In this document: positions 50,147 to 59,067 of the stretch, in pieces
Layout of the letters: every line of letters begins with the position of its first letter
Position numbering within the stretch: position 1 is the stretch's first letter
From: Duganella guangzhouensis
Lineage (GTDB): Bacteria; Pseudomonadota; Gammaproteobacteria; Burkholderiales; Burkholderiaceae_D
Length of the DNA: 64,000 nt
Assembly: GCF_009674535.1 (NCBI RefSeq)
Contig: NZ_WKJK01000003.1
Location: 62,001-126,000 of the forward strand
Direction: 5' to 3'
The notes under the pieces: model-generated
What the model saw: the letters and a program-made list of their open reading frames with translations, nothing else
What the model was told of the DNA's origin: nothing
Database searches by the model: none
Made by a program: the position numbers and the translations under genes

Positions 50147-50162
50147 ATGCCGTGTCCGGCAT
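50147..50162. terminator. short hairpin between convergent genes
   Basis: ATGCCG-TGTC-CGGCAT is a perfect 6-base-pair stem with a 4-base loop, six bases after the immunity gene stop. No T run follows on either strand, so termination is uncertain. Confidence 0.25.
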
Positions 50163-50164
50163 TG

Positions 50165-51757
50165 TCACACTGCGGGCAATGCAGCGAATAAGGCCCGTGC
50201 CTCCTCATTTTCCGGCTCGGAAGCCATCAGTTTCTCAAGCACAGTGCGCGCTGCGGGGAACTGGCCTAGCTGGTCGTAACAGGCTGCGATATTGAACATC
50301 GTGCCGCCATGCTCCCCATAGATCGCGACCGACCAGTCGAAGTAATGTAGCGCATGGCGATAATCGCCCACTTCATACAGCAGGCAACCAATATCGAAGG
50401 CAAGGTCGCGCTCCTCGCCCAAGGGGAAGTAGGCATCCCAGACCCGATCCAGCATCCGCTTCAGCTCCGCCACCTCGCCGGCGCTCAAGGTCGGCGCCAG
50501 CGCCGCCAGGCGTGGTATCGCCGCGCACAACTGATGGGCATCCGCGCGGGTCCAACGCAGATACGCCAGTATCTCGACAAACTGCATTTCCGGCATTTGC
50601 GGCTGCAAACATTTGGTCAACGTATAAAAGTCATCCGGCCCGCACACGGAAATCCGTTGCCGGTATGCCTGACAGGTGCGCACATGCTGCTGCGGTTGCG
50701 CCAGCATCAACAAAGCGATCACCGCGATGCTGCGATGCCGGTTTTCCGGCACCAGCGCCATCCCACCCTGCAATTCACTCCAGGCCACAAAAGCATGGTA
50801 GTTGACACTGAGCGAGAACGATCCGTGATGCGAGAGCTGTGGCGCCTCGGACAGCGCAACCGACTGCAAATCATGGGTGCCTTTATCTGCCGACAGCAAC
50901 AGCATGCCGTGATGAGACAACGCTTGCAGACGTGTCAGACAACGCAGCGCGCATGCGGGGAACAGCATATGGGCTTCTGGCAACTGCTGCCGATAGCGGT
51001 CCAATAGCTCCTGCAACACCGGTTCGCTGTAGACGGCGGCCGTCAAGGGCACATAGTCGTAGCGAATATACAGTTGCCGCAACAAGCTTGCCACATCCAC
51101 TTCCTGCGGCGGCTGCTTGGTCGCCAGCGAAATCAGACATTCCTGCATGACCTGATCGCGCAGGAAAAACAGATCCTGCGGCACGCCGTCGAACACATAA
51201 TTCGCAATCACCACGATCGGATGCTGCAAAGTGCCGACCTCGATCAGCTCGTCGCTGCGCTGCAAATGCAAGCGATCGGAGTCCGTCACATCGAACAACG
51301 CACAATCCAGCAGACCGCTTTCAAACCACGGCTTGAAGCGTGGATGCAACTGCCAGGCATCCAGATTCGCCTGGGTAAAATCGGTCAGCACATAACAAAA
51401 GGCGGAAATGGGCGTCTCGTGGTCAGCACACAGTTGTTCCAGGCGCAGCAGGAAGTGAAACGCGAAACGGCCCGATCCCGCGCCCAGCTCCGCGATTACC
51501 ATTGCCTGCTCGCTCGGCTGCAGGCGCTGCCGGTCCTGATAAAAGGCAAATACGATGTCCGCGTAGGTTTGCGCGATGGTCGGATTGCTGGTGACGTAGT
51601 GCGGCACTTCGCCAGATTGCCACGCGGCAGCGCCACGCTCGGCAAAGTAAGCGCGCTGCATGTCCCATAACTTCGAGCTGGAAAATGCCTGCCGTTGCTC
51701 CAGCAAATAGTATGCTGCCTCGCTCTCGTCAAACTGGCCTTGGGTCGCGTTATCCAA
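50165..51757 (-). CDS. SAM-dependent methyltransferase (MidA-like) with C-terminal TPR-type repeats
   Basis: A 530-residue soluble protein. The Rossmann-type SAM site is IAELGAGSGRFAFHFL (residues 88-103), and FCYVLTDFTQANLDAW follows as the acidic strand; the arrangement resembles MidA/NDUFAF7-like arginine methyltransferases. The C-terminal third (about 440-525) contains TPR-like helical repeats (LAFDIGCLLYEVGDYRHALHYF; FNIAACYDQLGQFPAARTVLEKL). The target is not evident. It borders the accessory pocket and has no operon partner. The start at 51757 lacks a strong ribosome-binding site. Confidence 0.72.
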   Translation of the reverse strand: MDNATQGQFDESEAAYYLLEQRQAFSSSKLWDMQRAYFAERGAAAWQSGEVPHYVTSNPTIAQTYADIVFAFYQDRQRLQPSEQAMVIAELGAGSGRFAFHFLLRLEQLCADHETPISAFCYVLTDFTQANLDAWQLHPRFKPWFESGLLDCALFDVTDSDRLHLQRSDELIEVGTLQHPIVVIANYVFDGVPQDLFFLRDQVMQECLISLATKQPPQEVDVASLLRQLYIRYDYVPLTAAVYSEPVLQELLDRYRQQLPEAHMLFPACALRCLTRLQALSHHGMLLLSADKGTHDLQSVALSEAPQLSHHGSFSLSVNYHAFVAWSELQGGMALVPENRHRSIAVIALLMLAQPQQHVRTCQAYRQRISVCGPDDFYTLTKCLQPQMPEMQFVEILAYLRWTRADAHQLCAAIPRLAALAPTLSAGEVAELKRMLDRVWDAYFPLGEERDLAFDIGCLLYEVGDYRHALHYFDWSVAIYGEHGGTMFNIAACYDQLGQFPAARTVLEKLMASEPENEEARALFAALPAV

Positions 51758-51801
51758 TCGTCGCAGCCTCTCCCTGTTATTAGTTACGCTAACTATAACA
51801 C

Positions 51802-53421
51802 TCAGGCCACGCGACGCAATTCTGAATTCGTGGCCATGGGCAGCGCCACTCGCACCGGCAGCGGCTGCACGCTGGCGGCATCCAGCTTGAAGGCGCCGAC
51901 CAGTTCGGCCAACTCGCGCGCCTGCGCCTGCATCGCCGCTGCGGCCGCCGCCGCTTCCTCGACCAGTGCCGCGTTTTGCTGCGTCACGTCGTCCATCTCG
52001 CTGATCGCGCTGTTGACTTGTTCGATGCCGCGCTCCTGCTCCGCGCTGGCGGTGCTGATCGCGACGATGATGGCCGTGACTTTCTGCACGCTGGCCACGA
52101 TCTCCTGCATGGTCGCGCCGGCCGTCTCGGCCAGCTCGCTACCGCTGGCCACCCGCTCGGCCGAATCGTTGATCAGCTTTTTGATTTCTTTCGCCGCCTC
52201 CGCCGAGCGCGACGCCAGGTTACGCACCTCACCCGCCACCACGGCAAAGCCACGCCCTTGTTCGCCGGCGCGGGCCGCCTCCACCGCCGCGTTCAAGGCC
52301 AGGATATTGGTCTGGAACGCGATGCCGTCGATCACGCTGGTGATGTCGACAATCCTGTGCGCATAGTCGTTAATGCTGGCCATGGTGCGCACCACCTCAT
52401 CCACCACCGCGCCGCCCTTGCCCGCCACCTCGGACGCCGATATCGCCAGCTGATTCGCTTGCTGCGCATTGCCGCTGTTCTGACGCACCGCCATGGTCAG
52501 CTCATCCATGGCCGACGCGGTCTCTTCCAGCGCCCCGGCCTGATGCTCGGTGCGACGCGACAAATCCATATTGCCACTGGCGATCTCATGCGAGGCCGAG
52601 TCGATCGCCACCGCGCCATCGCGCACCCGGCCGACGGTATCGGCCAGCCGCGCCGTCATATGGCTGAGCGCATCGAATAACTGGCCGATCTCGTCACTAC
52701 GGCCATGCGCGATCGCCACCCGCAGTTCGCCGCCGGCCACCTGTTCGGCCAAGGTCACCGCCTGCGTTAAAGGAAGCACGATGCTGCGCGTCAGCAACCA
52801 TGCCAGCAGCGCGCCCAGCGCCAGTGTCGCCACGCTCAGTCCGATCAGCAAGGCGCGACTGCCAGCGTACTGGCTGGCCGAGCGTTCGGCCAAGGCCCTG
52901 GCCTGCGCCGTCTGATACGCCAGCAGCTGCTCCAGCGCGCCGCTGTAAGCCTTGAATACGCCCGGCCATTTGTTATCCAGCAGATCGCCCACTTCCTGCA
53001 CCCGTCCCATGTCCTTGAATTTGAACAGTTCGCCGCGCATGGCCATGAAGGCCGCCTTGCGCGTCGCCACCGCAACTAGCAGCGCCGCTTCATCGCTGGA
53101 TGCCGGCAACGCTGCCAGCTTGCGCTCGGTGTCGGCAGCCAGCTTGTCGCCCGCCGTCAGCTGCGCCTGGAAGATATCCGACACTTCCAGACTATCGCTG
53201 CGCCCGATCGACACCGCGCGCAAACCATTCAACTCGGTCACACCCAGCAGTTCCGAGGTCAGCTGCTGCCGCGCCAGCTTTTCATTGACCAGATTCGAGG
53301 CCGTATCGTTGGCCGACTGCAGCCGCCACAGCGACACGCCGGACATGCTCGCCATCACAAACAACAGGACGGCAAACGACGCCATCACGCGCATGCCGGT
53401 ATTCAATTGAGGGAATTTCAT
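51802..53421 (-). CDS. methyl-accepting chemotaxis protein
   Basis: A 539-residue inner-membrane chemoreceptor. Helices at about 12-33 and 188-210 enclose a four-helix-bundle ligand domain; HAMP ([11 protein letters not shown]) and a cytoplasmic hairpin follow, with the tip [20 protein letters not shown] and [16 protein letters not shown]. The [27 protein letters not shown] segment is the same class as in the receptor at 7.1-8.8 kb. ATG 53421 is preferred to the GTG three bases before it. The ligand domain differs from the first receptor, so the ligand probably differs. No che genes are nearby. Confidence 0.93.
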   Translation of the reverse strand: MKFPQLNTGMRVMASFAVLLFVMASMSGVSLWRLQSANDTASNLVNEKLARQQLTSELLGVTELNGLRAVSIGRSDSLEVSDIFQAQLTAGDKLAADTERKLAALPASSDEAALLVAVATRKAAFMAMRGELFKFKDMGRVQEVGDLLDNKWPGVFKAYSGALEQLLAYQTAQARALAERSASQYAGSRALLIGLSVATLALGALLAWLLTRSIVLPLTQAVTLAEQVAGGELRVAIAHGRSDEIGQLFDALSHMTARLADTVGRVRDGAVAIDSASHEIASGNMDLSRRTEHQAGALEETASAMDELTMAVRQNSGNAQQANQLAISASEVAGKGGAVVDEVVRTMASINDYAHRIVDITSVIDGIAFQTNILALNAAVEAARAGEQGRGFAVVAGEVRNLASRSAEAAKEIKKLINDSAERVASGSELAETAGATMQEIVASVQKVTAIIVAISTASAEQERGIEQVNSAISEMDDVTQQNAALVEEAAAAAAAMQAQARELAELVGAFKLDAASVQPLPVRVALPMATNSELRRVA

Positions 53422-53607
53422 CACGTTTCATCAGAGGAGTAAGTGTGCCCATGGCACGAATTCTCACCAATTTACACACCCAATGTGACGCCGATGTTAC
53501 CGCAAGGCAATTTCGTCAACAGTAATTTCCTTCAGTCAAGATGTAATGAGGAGGTAACAATTGCCCGGTAGCATGCGGGGCTCAGTGTTGATAAAAGGTT
53601 CCCGGCC

Positions 53608-54831
53608 GTGGAGTTCAATGCCTCTCGTTTGCATCTGCCCCGTTTTCGTTTGTCCGTCGCCGCCGACCTGTGCGTGGAGACGATCTCGGTGCTGTCCGAC
53701 ACCACCAACTTTGCCGTGCTCGAACTGTTCACCGAGCGCCGCGACCTGATGAGCCTGCCGGTGATCGAGGCCGGCCACCCGATCGGCCTGATCAGCCGCA
53801 ACATCTTCATGTCGCAGATGTCCAAGCCCTTCTACCACGAGCTGTACGGCAAGAAGAGCTGCATCGCCTTCATGGACAAGGAACCGCTGATCGTCGACGC
53901 CAATATGAGCATCGAGGCGCTGACCTTCCGCGCCGTCGAGTCCGGCGAAAAAGCACTGGCTGATGGATTTATCGTAACGCGTAACGGCGAGCTGGCCGGC
54001 GTCGGCTTCGGCCTGCAGCTGATGAACGTGGTGGCCAATATGCAGGCCGAAAAAAACCGCCAGATCATGCACAGCATCGACTACGCCAGCGTGATCCAGC
54101 GCTCGCTGCTGCGCCCCTCCAACCTGGCGCTGTCCGACGCGCTGGACGACGCCCATCTGGAATGGCAGCCGCGCGACGTCGTCGGCGGCGACTTCTATCA
54201 CTTCGCCCGCTACGACGATGGCTGGTTCGCCGCGATTGCCGACTGCACCGGCCACGGTGTGCCGGGCGCCTTCATGACGCTGATCTCGTCGTCCACCCTG
54301 ACCCAGGCCTTGCAGCAGCTTGGCCCACGCGATCCGGCCCGCCTGATCGCCGAAGTCAATCGCGGCGTCAAGGGCGTGCTGGGTCAGGTCGAAGGCCAGG
54401 GCGCCACCGAATCCAATGACGGCATGGACGCCGCCTTCCTGTGGTTCGACAACGCCAGCCGCCAGCTGCATTTCGCCGGTGCGAAACTGGCGCTGTTCCA
54501 GCTCGATCCCGAGCAGCAGGCGGTGCAGACCGTGGACGCCGAACGCATGGGCGTCGGCTATGTCGACACCCCAATGGACTACCAGTGGACCAACAAAATC
54601 ATCCACATCCCCGACGGCAGCCTGATGTTCCTGACCACCGACGGTTTGATCGACCAGATCGGCGGCGCCAAGGACATCGCCTACGGCAAGCGCCGCATGC
54701 GCGACGTGCTGCTGGCGCAGCGCACCGAGTGCGCGCGCCACGTGTCGCAGGCGATGCTGGACGATTACCAAACGTGGCAAGGCGAACAGCCGCGCCGCGA
54801 CGACCTCACCTTTTTCTGTTTCCGCCCCTGA
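53608..54831 (+). CDS. siaA: SiaA-like PP2C phosphatase with N-terminal CBS-like region
   Basis: A 407-residue phosphatase predicted to dephosphorylate SiaC. The PP2C domain has DVVGGDFYHF, ADCTGHGVPGAFMTL, FLTTDGLIDQIGG and the closing DDLTFFCF. Unlike Pseudomonas SiaA there is no membrane helix or HAMP domain: residues 25-150 look like a CBS pair (LMSLPVIEAGHPIGLISR and GFIVTRNGELAGVGFG), suggesting a soluble nucleotide-type sensor. The start is GTG 53608 with AAAGG upstream; the frame has a TGA just before it. First gene of the siaABCD operon. A perfect AGGAGGT at 53549-53555 has no matching start in this frame. Confidence 0.88.
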   Translation: MEFNASRLHLPRFRLSVAADLCVETISVLSDTTNFAVLELFTERRDLMSLPVIEAGHPIGLISRNIFMSQMSKPFYHELYGKKSCIAFMDKEPLIVDANMSIEALTFRAVESGEKALADGFIVTRNGELAGVGFGLQLMNVVANMQAEKNRQIMHSIDYASVIQRSLLRPSNLALSDALDDAHLEWQPRDVVGGDFYHFARYDDGWFAAIADCTGHGVPGAFMTLISSSTLTQALQQLGPRDPARLIAEVNRGVKGVLGQVEGQGATESNDGMDAAFLWFDNASRQLHFAGAKLALFQLDPEQQAVQTVDAERMGVGYVDTPMDYQWTNKIIHIPDGSLMFLTTDGLIDQIGGAKDIAYGKRRMRDVLLAQRTECARHVSQAMLDDYQTWQGEQPRRDDLTFFCFRP

Positions 54832-54840
54832 GGAGCAATT

Positions 54841-55398
54841 TTGTTGTACGAAGAATTCAGCGATTTCTTTGACGTGGCCCGCAAGCGCCACATCATCTTT
54901 TTCTACGTGGGCTATTTCTCGCAGCACGTGGTGGCCGCCATTTCGGAGACCATCAAGGCCCGCCTGGACACGGCCGGCGCGGCCGGACCTACCCGGCGCC
55001 GCATCTTCTCGTCGTTTGTCGAAATGTCGCAGAACATCATGCACTATTCGTCCGACTCGCTGACGCCGGACTCACAGGCCGAGAACCAGATCCGCCGCGG
55101 CTCGTTCTGCATCGGCATGAAGGACGACAGCTTCTTCCTGCTGTGCGCCAATCCGGTCGACAGCGCCAACGTGGAGCGCATCCGCAACCGTCTCGATCCG
55201 CTGCATACCATGACCATGGAAGAGATCAAGTCGGCCTACAAGAAAGCGCTGCGCGACGACACCCCGACCGACAGCAAGGGCGCCGGCCTGGGCTTCCTGA
55301 CCATGGCGCGCGATGCCAGCGAGCCGCTGGAATTCGAATTCGTCAAGGACACGCACAATCCGGACGCCACCATCTTCTGCATCAAAGCGATTATCTGA
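54841..55398 (+). CDS. siaB: SiaB-family protein kinase
   Basis: A 185-residue kinase of the SiaB type (DUF6272), a GHKL-like fold without a canonical histidine. The SSFVEMSQNIMHYSSD segment (about 60-75) is the equivalent of an N box, and GAGLGFLTMARDAS (about 145-158) of a G2 box. It should phosphorylate SiaC on a threonine and so stop it activating SiaD. The start is TTG 54841 or 54844 after a GAGGAG site; both are in frame. It begins nine bases after siaA. Confidence 0.87.
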   Translation: MLYEEFSDFFDVARKRHIIFFYVGYFSQHVVAAISETIKARLDTAGAAGPTRRRIFSSFVEMSQNIMHYSSDSLTPDSQAENQIRRGSFCIGMKDDSFFLLCANPVDSANVERIRNRLDPLHTMTMEEIKSAYKKALRDDTPTDSKGAGLGFLTMARDASEPLEFEFVKDTHNPDATIFCIKAII

Positions 55399-55417
55399 AC
55401 CAATACCGAGAACGACC

Positions 55418-55804
55418 ATGGAACCAATGTTTATCGCCGCTTCGCCCACTTCGCCGGAAATCGACTTCCGCTTCGACCAGCACACGCTGTCGATCAAGGG
55501 TGAATCGTATCCGGAGAACGCCGCCGCCTTTTACGGCCCGGTGATCGCCCGCGTCCAGGCTTACCTCGACAGCTGCAACGACGCCGCCATTACCGTCAAC
55601 GTCTCGCTGGCCTACTTCAACAGCTCCAGCACCAAGATGCTGTTCACCTTCTTCGAGGCGTTGAACAACGCCGCCATGGCCGGCAACCAGGTGCGCCTGA
55701 ACTGGTATCACGACGAGGACGACGACACCATCCTCGAATTCGGCCAGGAACTGCAGGACGATTTCGGCGCGCTCGACTTCCACGACCACGCAGTGAGCAA
55801 CTGA
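55418..55804 (+). CDS. siaC: SiaC-family regulator (DUF1987)
   Basis: A 128-residue protein matching the SiaC/DUF1987 family: PEIDFRFDQHTLSIKGESYPENAAAFYGPV and the SLAYFNSSSTKMLF segment (residues 63-76), which carries the S/T positions where Pseudomonas SiaC is phosphorylated (T68 there; T72 by count here). Unphosphorylated SiaC binds and activates the SiaD cyclase. ATG 55418 has GAGAA upstream. The stop overlaps the siaD start by one base (TGATG), so the two are tightly coupled. Confidence 0.92.
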   Translation: MEPMFIAASPTSPEIDFRFDQHTLSIKGESYPENAAAFYGPVIARVQAYLDSCNDAAITVNVSLAYFNSSSTKMLFTFFEALNNAAMAGNQVRLNWYHDEDDDTILEFGQELQDDFGALDFHDHAVSN

Positions 55805-56574
55805 TGAATCCCATGGCCGACGCCGACCTGTTTGCGCTGGAAAGCGCGGCGCTGGCCAACGCCAGGGCCGCGCATGACGATCCGCGCGCCGACGCTCGCG
55901 CCGCGCTGGCCGACATGATCGTGCATTACGAGCGTCTGATGCGCGAAAGCCGTCGTTTGATCCGCCGCAGCGACCGCGCGGAACTGGACATGAATCAGAT
56001 GAACCGCCAGTTGCACGAACTGGCCAAGGAACTGGAATACCGCGCCACCCACGATCCGCTCAGCGGTGCGCTGAACCGCGCCGCCGTCATCGACACGGCC
56101 AGCGCCTGCCTGCAGCACAGCGACATGGCGCTGATCGTGCTGGACATCGACCATTTCAAGTGGATCAACGACGATTTCGGCCATCCGGCCGGCGACGCCG
56201 TTATCAAAACTGTGGTCAGCTGCCTGCGCACGCTGCTGGGTGCAGATGCGGCGGTGGGCCGCGTCGGCGGCGAGGAATTCTCGGTGATCTGGCCCACCTC
56301 GGACCTGGAAGAAGCGCGCAGCGTCGCGCTGCGCATCTGCGACGCCATCGCCGACCAGGTGTTTGACGCGCCGATCGACCGCCAGATCACGGCCAGCGTC
56401 GGCGTCAGCTGGAACCCGCAAGGCACCAGTTTCGAACTGGCCTACAGCCGCGCCGACGAAGCGTTGTACGCCGCCAAACGCGCCGGCCGCAACTGCGTCA
56501 AGACCTACGCCCAGTTGCCGCTGCCGGTGACGCCACCACCAGCGTCCTCAGACGCTTCAACTCCCTGCCATTAG
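55804..56574 (+). CDS. siaD: SiaD-type diguanylate cyclase
   Basis: A 256-residue soluble protein: a helical N-terminal coil (LMRESRRLIRRSDRAELDMNQMNRQL, residues about 40-70) that in SiaD binds SiaC, then a GGDEF domain starting ATHDPLSGALNRAAVI. The active site is GGEEF in VGRVGGEEF. The I-site position reads GADA instead of RxxD, so product inhibition is probably lost. The 3' end overlaps the convergent HipA-like gene by 77 bases. By analogy it raises cyclic di-GMP for surface attachment and aggregation once SiaA has dephosphorylated SiaC. Confidence 0.9.
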   Translation: MNPMADADLFALESAALANARAAHDDPRADARAALADMIVHYERLMRESRRLIRRSDRAELDMNQMNRQLHELAKELEYRATHDPLSGALNRAAVIDTASACLQHSDMALIVLDIDHFKWINDDFGHPAGDAVIKTVVSCLRTLLGADAAVGRVGGEEFSVIWPTSDLEEARSVALRICDAIADQVFDAPIDRQITASVGVSWNPQGTSFELAYSRADEALYAAKRAGRNCVKTYAQLPLPVTPPPASSDASTPCH

Positions 56575-57904
56575 ACTTGCACACGGCGCGGAAGGCGGCA
56601 CTGATGCGCTCATCCGCCGCCGCCGCGCTCCAGAACAGCATCGCCGCATCGGCCGCCGCCAGCCAGTCCTCTTGTTCGGCCGGCAGTGGCAAGGCCGGCG
56701 CATATTCGCGCTGCGGCAGCTCAACGCCACGCACCGGCGCATACAGCATCGGCAGCATGTCGTAGGCCGGCGCCAGCGCCAGCGGTGGCTCGTCCGGCGC
56801 GCCGGGCACGAAAGCCAGGTTCCCCTCGTGCATATCGCTGTTGGCGATCAGGCGACCGAAATGGTACAGGCGATTGATGCGCGCGGCGGTATCGCTGCTG
56901 ATGTAGCGCTCCGCCAGCAGCCGCGCGGCGACCCGGCTCCAATTTTCGCCAGCCATGCCAAACAAGGCCGCATCCAGCGCGGCCCAGCTGCACAGCGCGG
57001 AACGACCGAATTCGCCGTGGCGATCAAACCGCAGCACCTCAAGAAAGGTGCGCTGATCCGCGTTGCAGATGCGGCTGCGCGCCGCCGCCAATCCCAGCTC
57101 GGCACCGATGGTTTCCAGCGCCAGATGCTCGCATACCAGCAGGTCGGACCAGCGCTGCACGCCCGGCGTGCGATCATTTCCCGAGAATTTGACGATGACG
57201 TGCGCGCCCTCGCCTTCATGCACGCGCCAGGCGGTAAATTTGGGGAACTCGCCGCCGGCCGAGGAACCAGCGTCGCCGGCTTGCATCGCTGTCGCGGCCA
57301 GTTGGGGATAATCGGCTTCGCTCAGCTGCGCGTGGCCGCTCCGCAGCGTCTCCAGGTGGCGGCGGTACGCGGCCTCGCCGATGATGTAATTACCGGCGCT
57401 GTCGTGCCCCAGCTGCGCCAGCATGTAGAGCACATCGTCCTCCGGCCACTTTTGCGGATCAGGTCCGACTTGCAGCAACGTGGCGTAGTTGCGGGCGAAA
57501 TTCCGGCCGAGGAAACCTTGCGGCCGCATGTCGTCCAGCGGATACGGCAGGCCGGGGAACCAGCCATCGCGCATCTCGGGCGCCAGCGGCCATTCAAGCG
57601 CTTGCTCGTAGCGCAGCGCGCAACCGGCGGGATAGATCGGGTCCAGCAGCGCGATTTGCTCGCCACGCCCGGCCGCGTCGATGCGGTACACCGGAAGCGA
57701 CGCGCCGTTGCCGCGCAGCGGACGGCGCGCCGCATAGCTGGTGCGGCGGGCGGCGCCGCGCACCACCACCTGATCGCCCAACTCGCGCACCATGCGCATC
57801 ATGGTGGCACGGCTGAGCGTGGGCCTGCCTTTCTGCAAGCGCTGAAGCAGCTCGGCGCCGGAAATCACCCGCGCCAGCCGGAGTATCTGCAATATGTCCG
57901 CCAT
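56498..57904 (-). CDS. yjjJ: HipA-like serine/threonine kinase of the YjjJ (HipH) type
   Basis: A 468-residue protein that joins an N-terminal winged-helix region (SGAELLQRLQKGRPTLSRATMMRMVRELG, residues about 15-45) to a HipA kinase: nucleotide-binding VIVKFSG, the activation region, the catalytic NSDMHEGN (with the D of the HipA-type loop), and the metal-binding YDMLPMLY. E. coli YjjJ/HipH has the same layout, with no separate HipB antitoxin; the winged helix may serve as internal antitoxin and operator binder. No hipB gene is adjacent. The ATG at 57904 has no ribosome-binding site and a leader of only about 14 bases if the predicted promoter is right. Confidence 0.87.
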   Translation of the reverse strand: MADILQILRLARVISGAELLQRLQKGRPTLSRATMMRMVRELGDQVVVRGAARRTSYAARRPLRGNGASLPVYRIDAAGRGEQIALLDPIYPAGCALRYEQALEWPLAPEMRDGWFPGLPYPLDDMRPQGFLGRNFARNYATLLQVGPDPQKWPEDDVLYMLAQLGHDSAGNYIIGEAAYRRHLETLRSGHAQLSEADYPQLAATAMQAGDAGSSAGGEFPKFTAWRVHEGEGAHVIVKFSGNDRTPGVQRWSDLLVCEHLALETIGAELGLAAARSRICNADQRTFLEVLRFDRHGEFGRSALCSWAALDAALFGMAGENWSRVAARLLAERYISSDTAARINRLYHFGRLIANSDMHEGNLAFVPGAPDEPPLALAPAYDMLPMLYAPVRGVELPQREYAPALPLPAEQEDWLAAADAAMLFWSAAAADERISAAFRAVCKSNGRELKRLRTLVVASPAAATGRRS

Positions 57905-57929
57905 ATGAAACGTTCTATGAAACGATTCT
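57905..57929. repeat. tandem direct repeat over the hipA-like promoter
   Basis: ATGAAACGTTCT (57905-57916) is followed directly by ATGAAACGATTCT (57917-57929). A third, related copy TTGAAACGATTAT occurs at 57982-57994. The first two lie directly upstream of the kinase start and over its -10 box, as expected of binding sites for autoregulation. Confidence 0.7.
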
Positions 57930-57954
57930 AATGGAAGAAATATAGCATATTCAA
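57925..57954 (-). promoter_or_regulatory. candidate promoter of the hipA-like gene
   Basis: On the minus strand: TTGAAT (57949-57954, 4 of 6), an 18-base spacer and TAGAAT (57925-57930, 5 of 6). The -10 box overlaps the second direct repeat, and the start near 57918 would leave an almost leaderless message. Confidence 0.5.
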
Positions 57955-57990
57955 TACCTTATATGCACATCACACATAAGCTTGAAACGA

Positions 57991-58941
57991 TTATTTTACC
58001 GGTGTAAGCAGCGGCTGACCGGCAAAATGGGCACGCAGATTGTTCACGACAAGTTGTCCCATGGCGTGTCGGGTTTCGACCGTCAGGCTACCGATGTGCG
58101 GCGTCAGCACCACATTTTCCAGCTCACGCAAGGCCACCGGCACACGCGGCTCATCGGCAAACACGTCCAGCGCGGCCATGCCCAGCGTGCGGTCGCGCAG
58201 CGCGGCGATCAGCGCTTCCTCATCCACCAGCGAGCCACGCGCGATATTGACCAGGGTGCCGGTCTGGCCCAGCGCCTGCAGCACCTCGGCATTGACCGCG
58301 TGCCGCGTGGCCGGGCTGCCCGGCGCGGCGATCACCAGGTAGTCGCTGGCCTCGGCCAATGCCAGCAGCGAGTCCGCGCGCGGCACCGGCGTGCCTTCAA
58401 TGGCACGCGGCTGGAAGTAGCGCACTTCCATGCCAAACGCCTGCGCCCGCGCCGCAATCGCCTGGCCGATGCGGCCAAAGCCAAAGATGCCGCACACTTT
58501 GCCCGCCAGCGCGCGCGCCGGCGCCACCGGCTTGCCGGCTTCCCAGCCGCCGGTACGCACATAAAAGTCCATCGCCGGCAAACGGCGCGCGGCCGACAGC
58601 AGCAACAGCATGGCCACATCAGCTACGTCATCGGTCAGCACGCCCGGCGTGTTGGTAACCGCGATGCCGCGCGCGCGGGTGGCGTCCAGGTCCACCGCGT
58701 CGGTACCGATGCCGTTGACGGCGACGATTTCCACCTTGGGCAGTTGCGCCAGCAGCGCCGCGTTGATGCCGATCGCGCCGGTGGTCACCACCGCGCGCAC
58801 TTCAGCGGCCACGCCCTGCAGCCACTGCGCCTGCTGGTCGCGTGGCTGCTGCCACAGATGGTGACAATCGAATTGCTGCTCCAGCTGTGCCATCACATCG
58901 GCCGACGGACTGGCCGCCAACACCAATACTTCAGGTTTCAT
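57991..58941 (-). CDS. D-isomer-specific 2-hydroxyacid dehydrogenase
   Basis: A 316-residue NAD(P)H-dependent enzyme that reduces a 2-oxoacid such as glyoxylate or hydroxypyruvate. The dinucleotide-binding loop is GIFGFGRIGQAIA (about 148-160); the catalytic residues are R in NIARGSLVDE, E in DVFADEP and H in LTPHIGS. Length fits GhrB/hydroxypyruvate-reductase-like members. The start at MKPEVL (58941) begins the first strand and has AGGT upstream; a longer frame to 59025 is promoter-side sequence. It stands alone, divergent to the propeller kinase. Exact substrate unknown. Confidence 0.9.
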   Translation of the reverse strand: MKPEVLVLAASPSADVMAQLEQQFDCHHLWQQPRDQQAQWLQGVAAEVRAVVTTGAIGINAALLAQLPKVEIVAVNGIGTDAVDLDATRARGIAVTNTPGVLTDDVADVAMLLLLSAARRLPAMDFYVRTGGWEAGKPVAPARALAGKVCGIFGFGRIGQAIAARAQAFGMEVRYFQPRAIEGTPVPRADSLLALAEASDYLVIAAPGSPATRHAVNAEVLQALGQTGTLVNIARGSLVDEEALIAALRDRTLGMAALDVFADEPRVPVALRELENVVLTPHIGSLTVETRHAMGQLVVNNLRAHFAGQPLLTPVK

Positions 58942-59067
58942 ATCCGTACCTACTCTTGTTTGCATGTGGCGATTGTACAAGCGCACGGCAAAACGCGTCG
59001 GCAAGCATGGACTTTCGGTCAGCATTTCCGTATGCTTGAACTATCCTTTAGAGGAGTGTGCCCTGAT

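Noticed and set aside
56498..57904. Classical hipBA toxin-antitoxin pair
   Set aside because: No hipB-like gene lies on either side; the N-terminal winged helix and length fit the single-gene YjjJ type.
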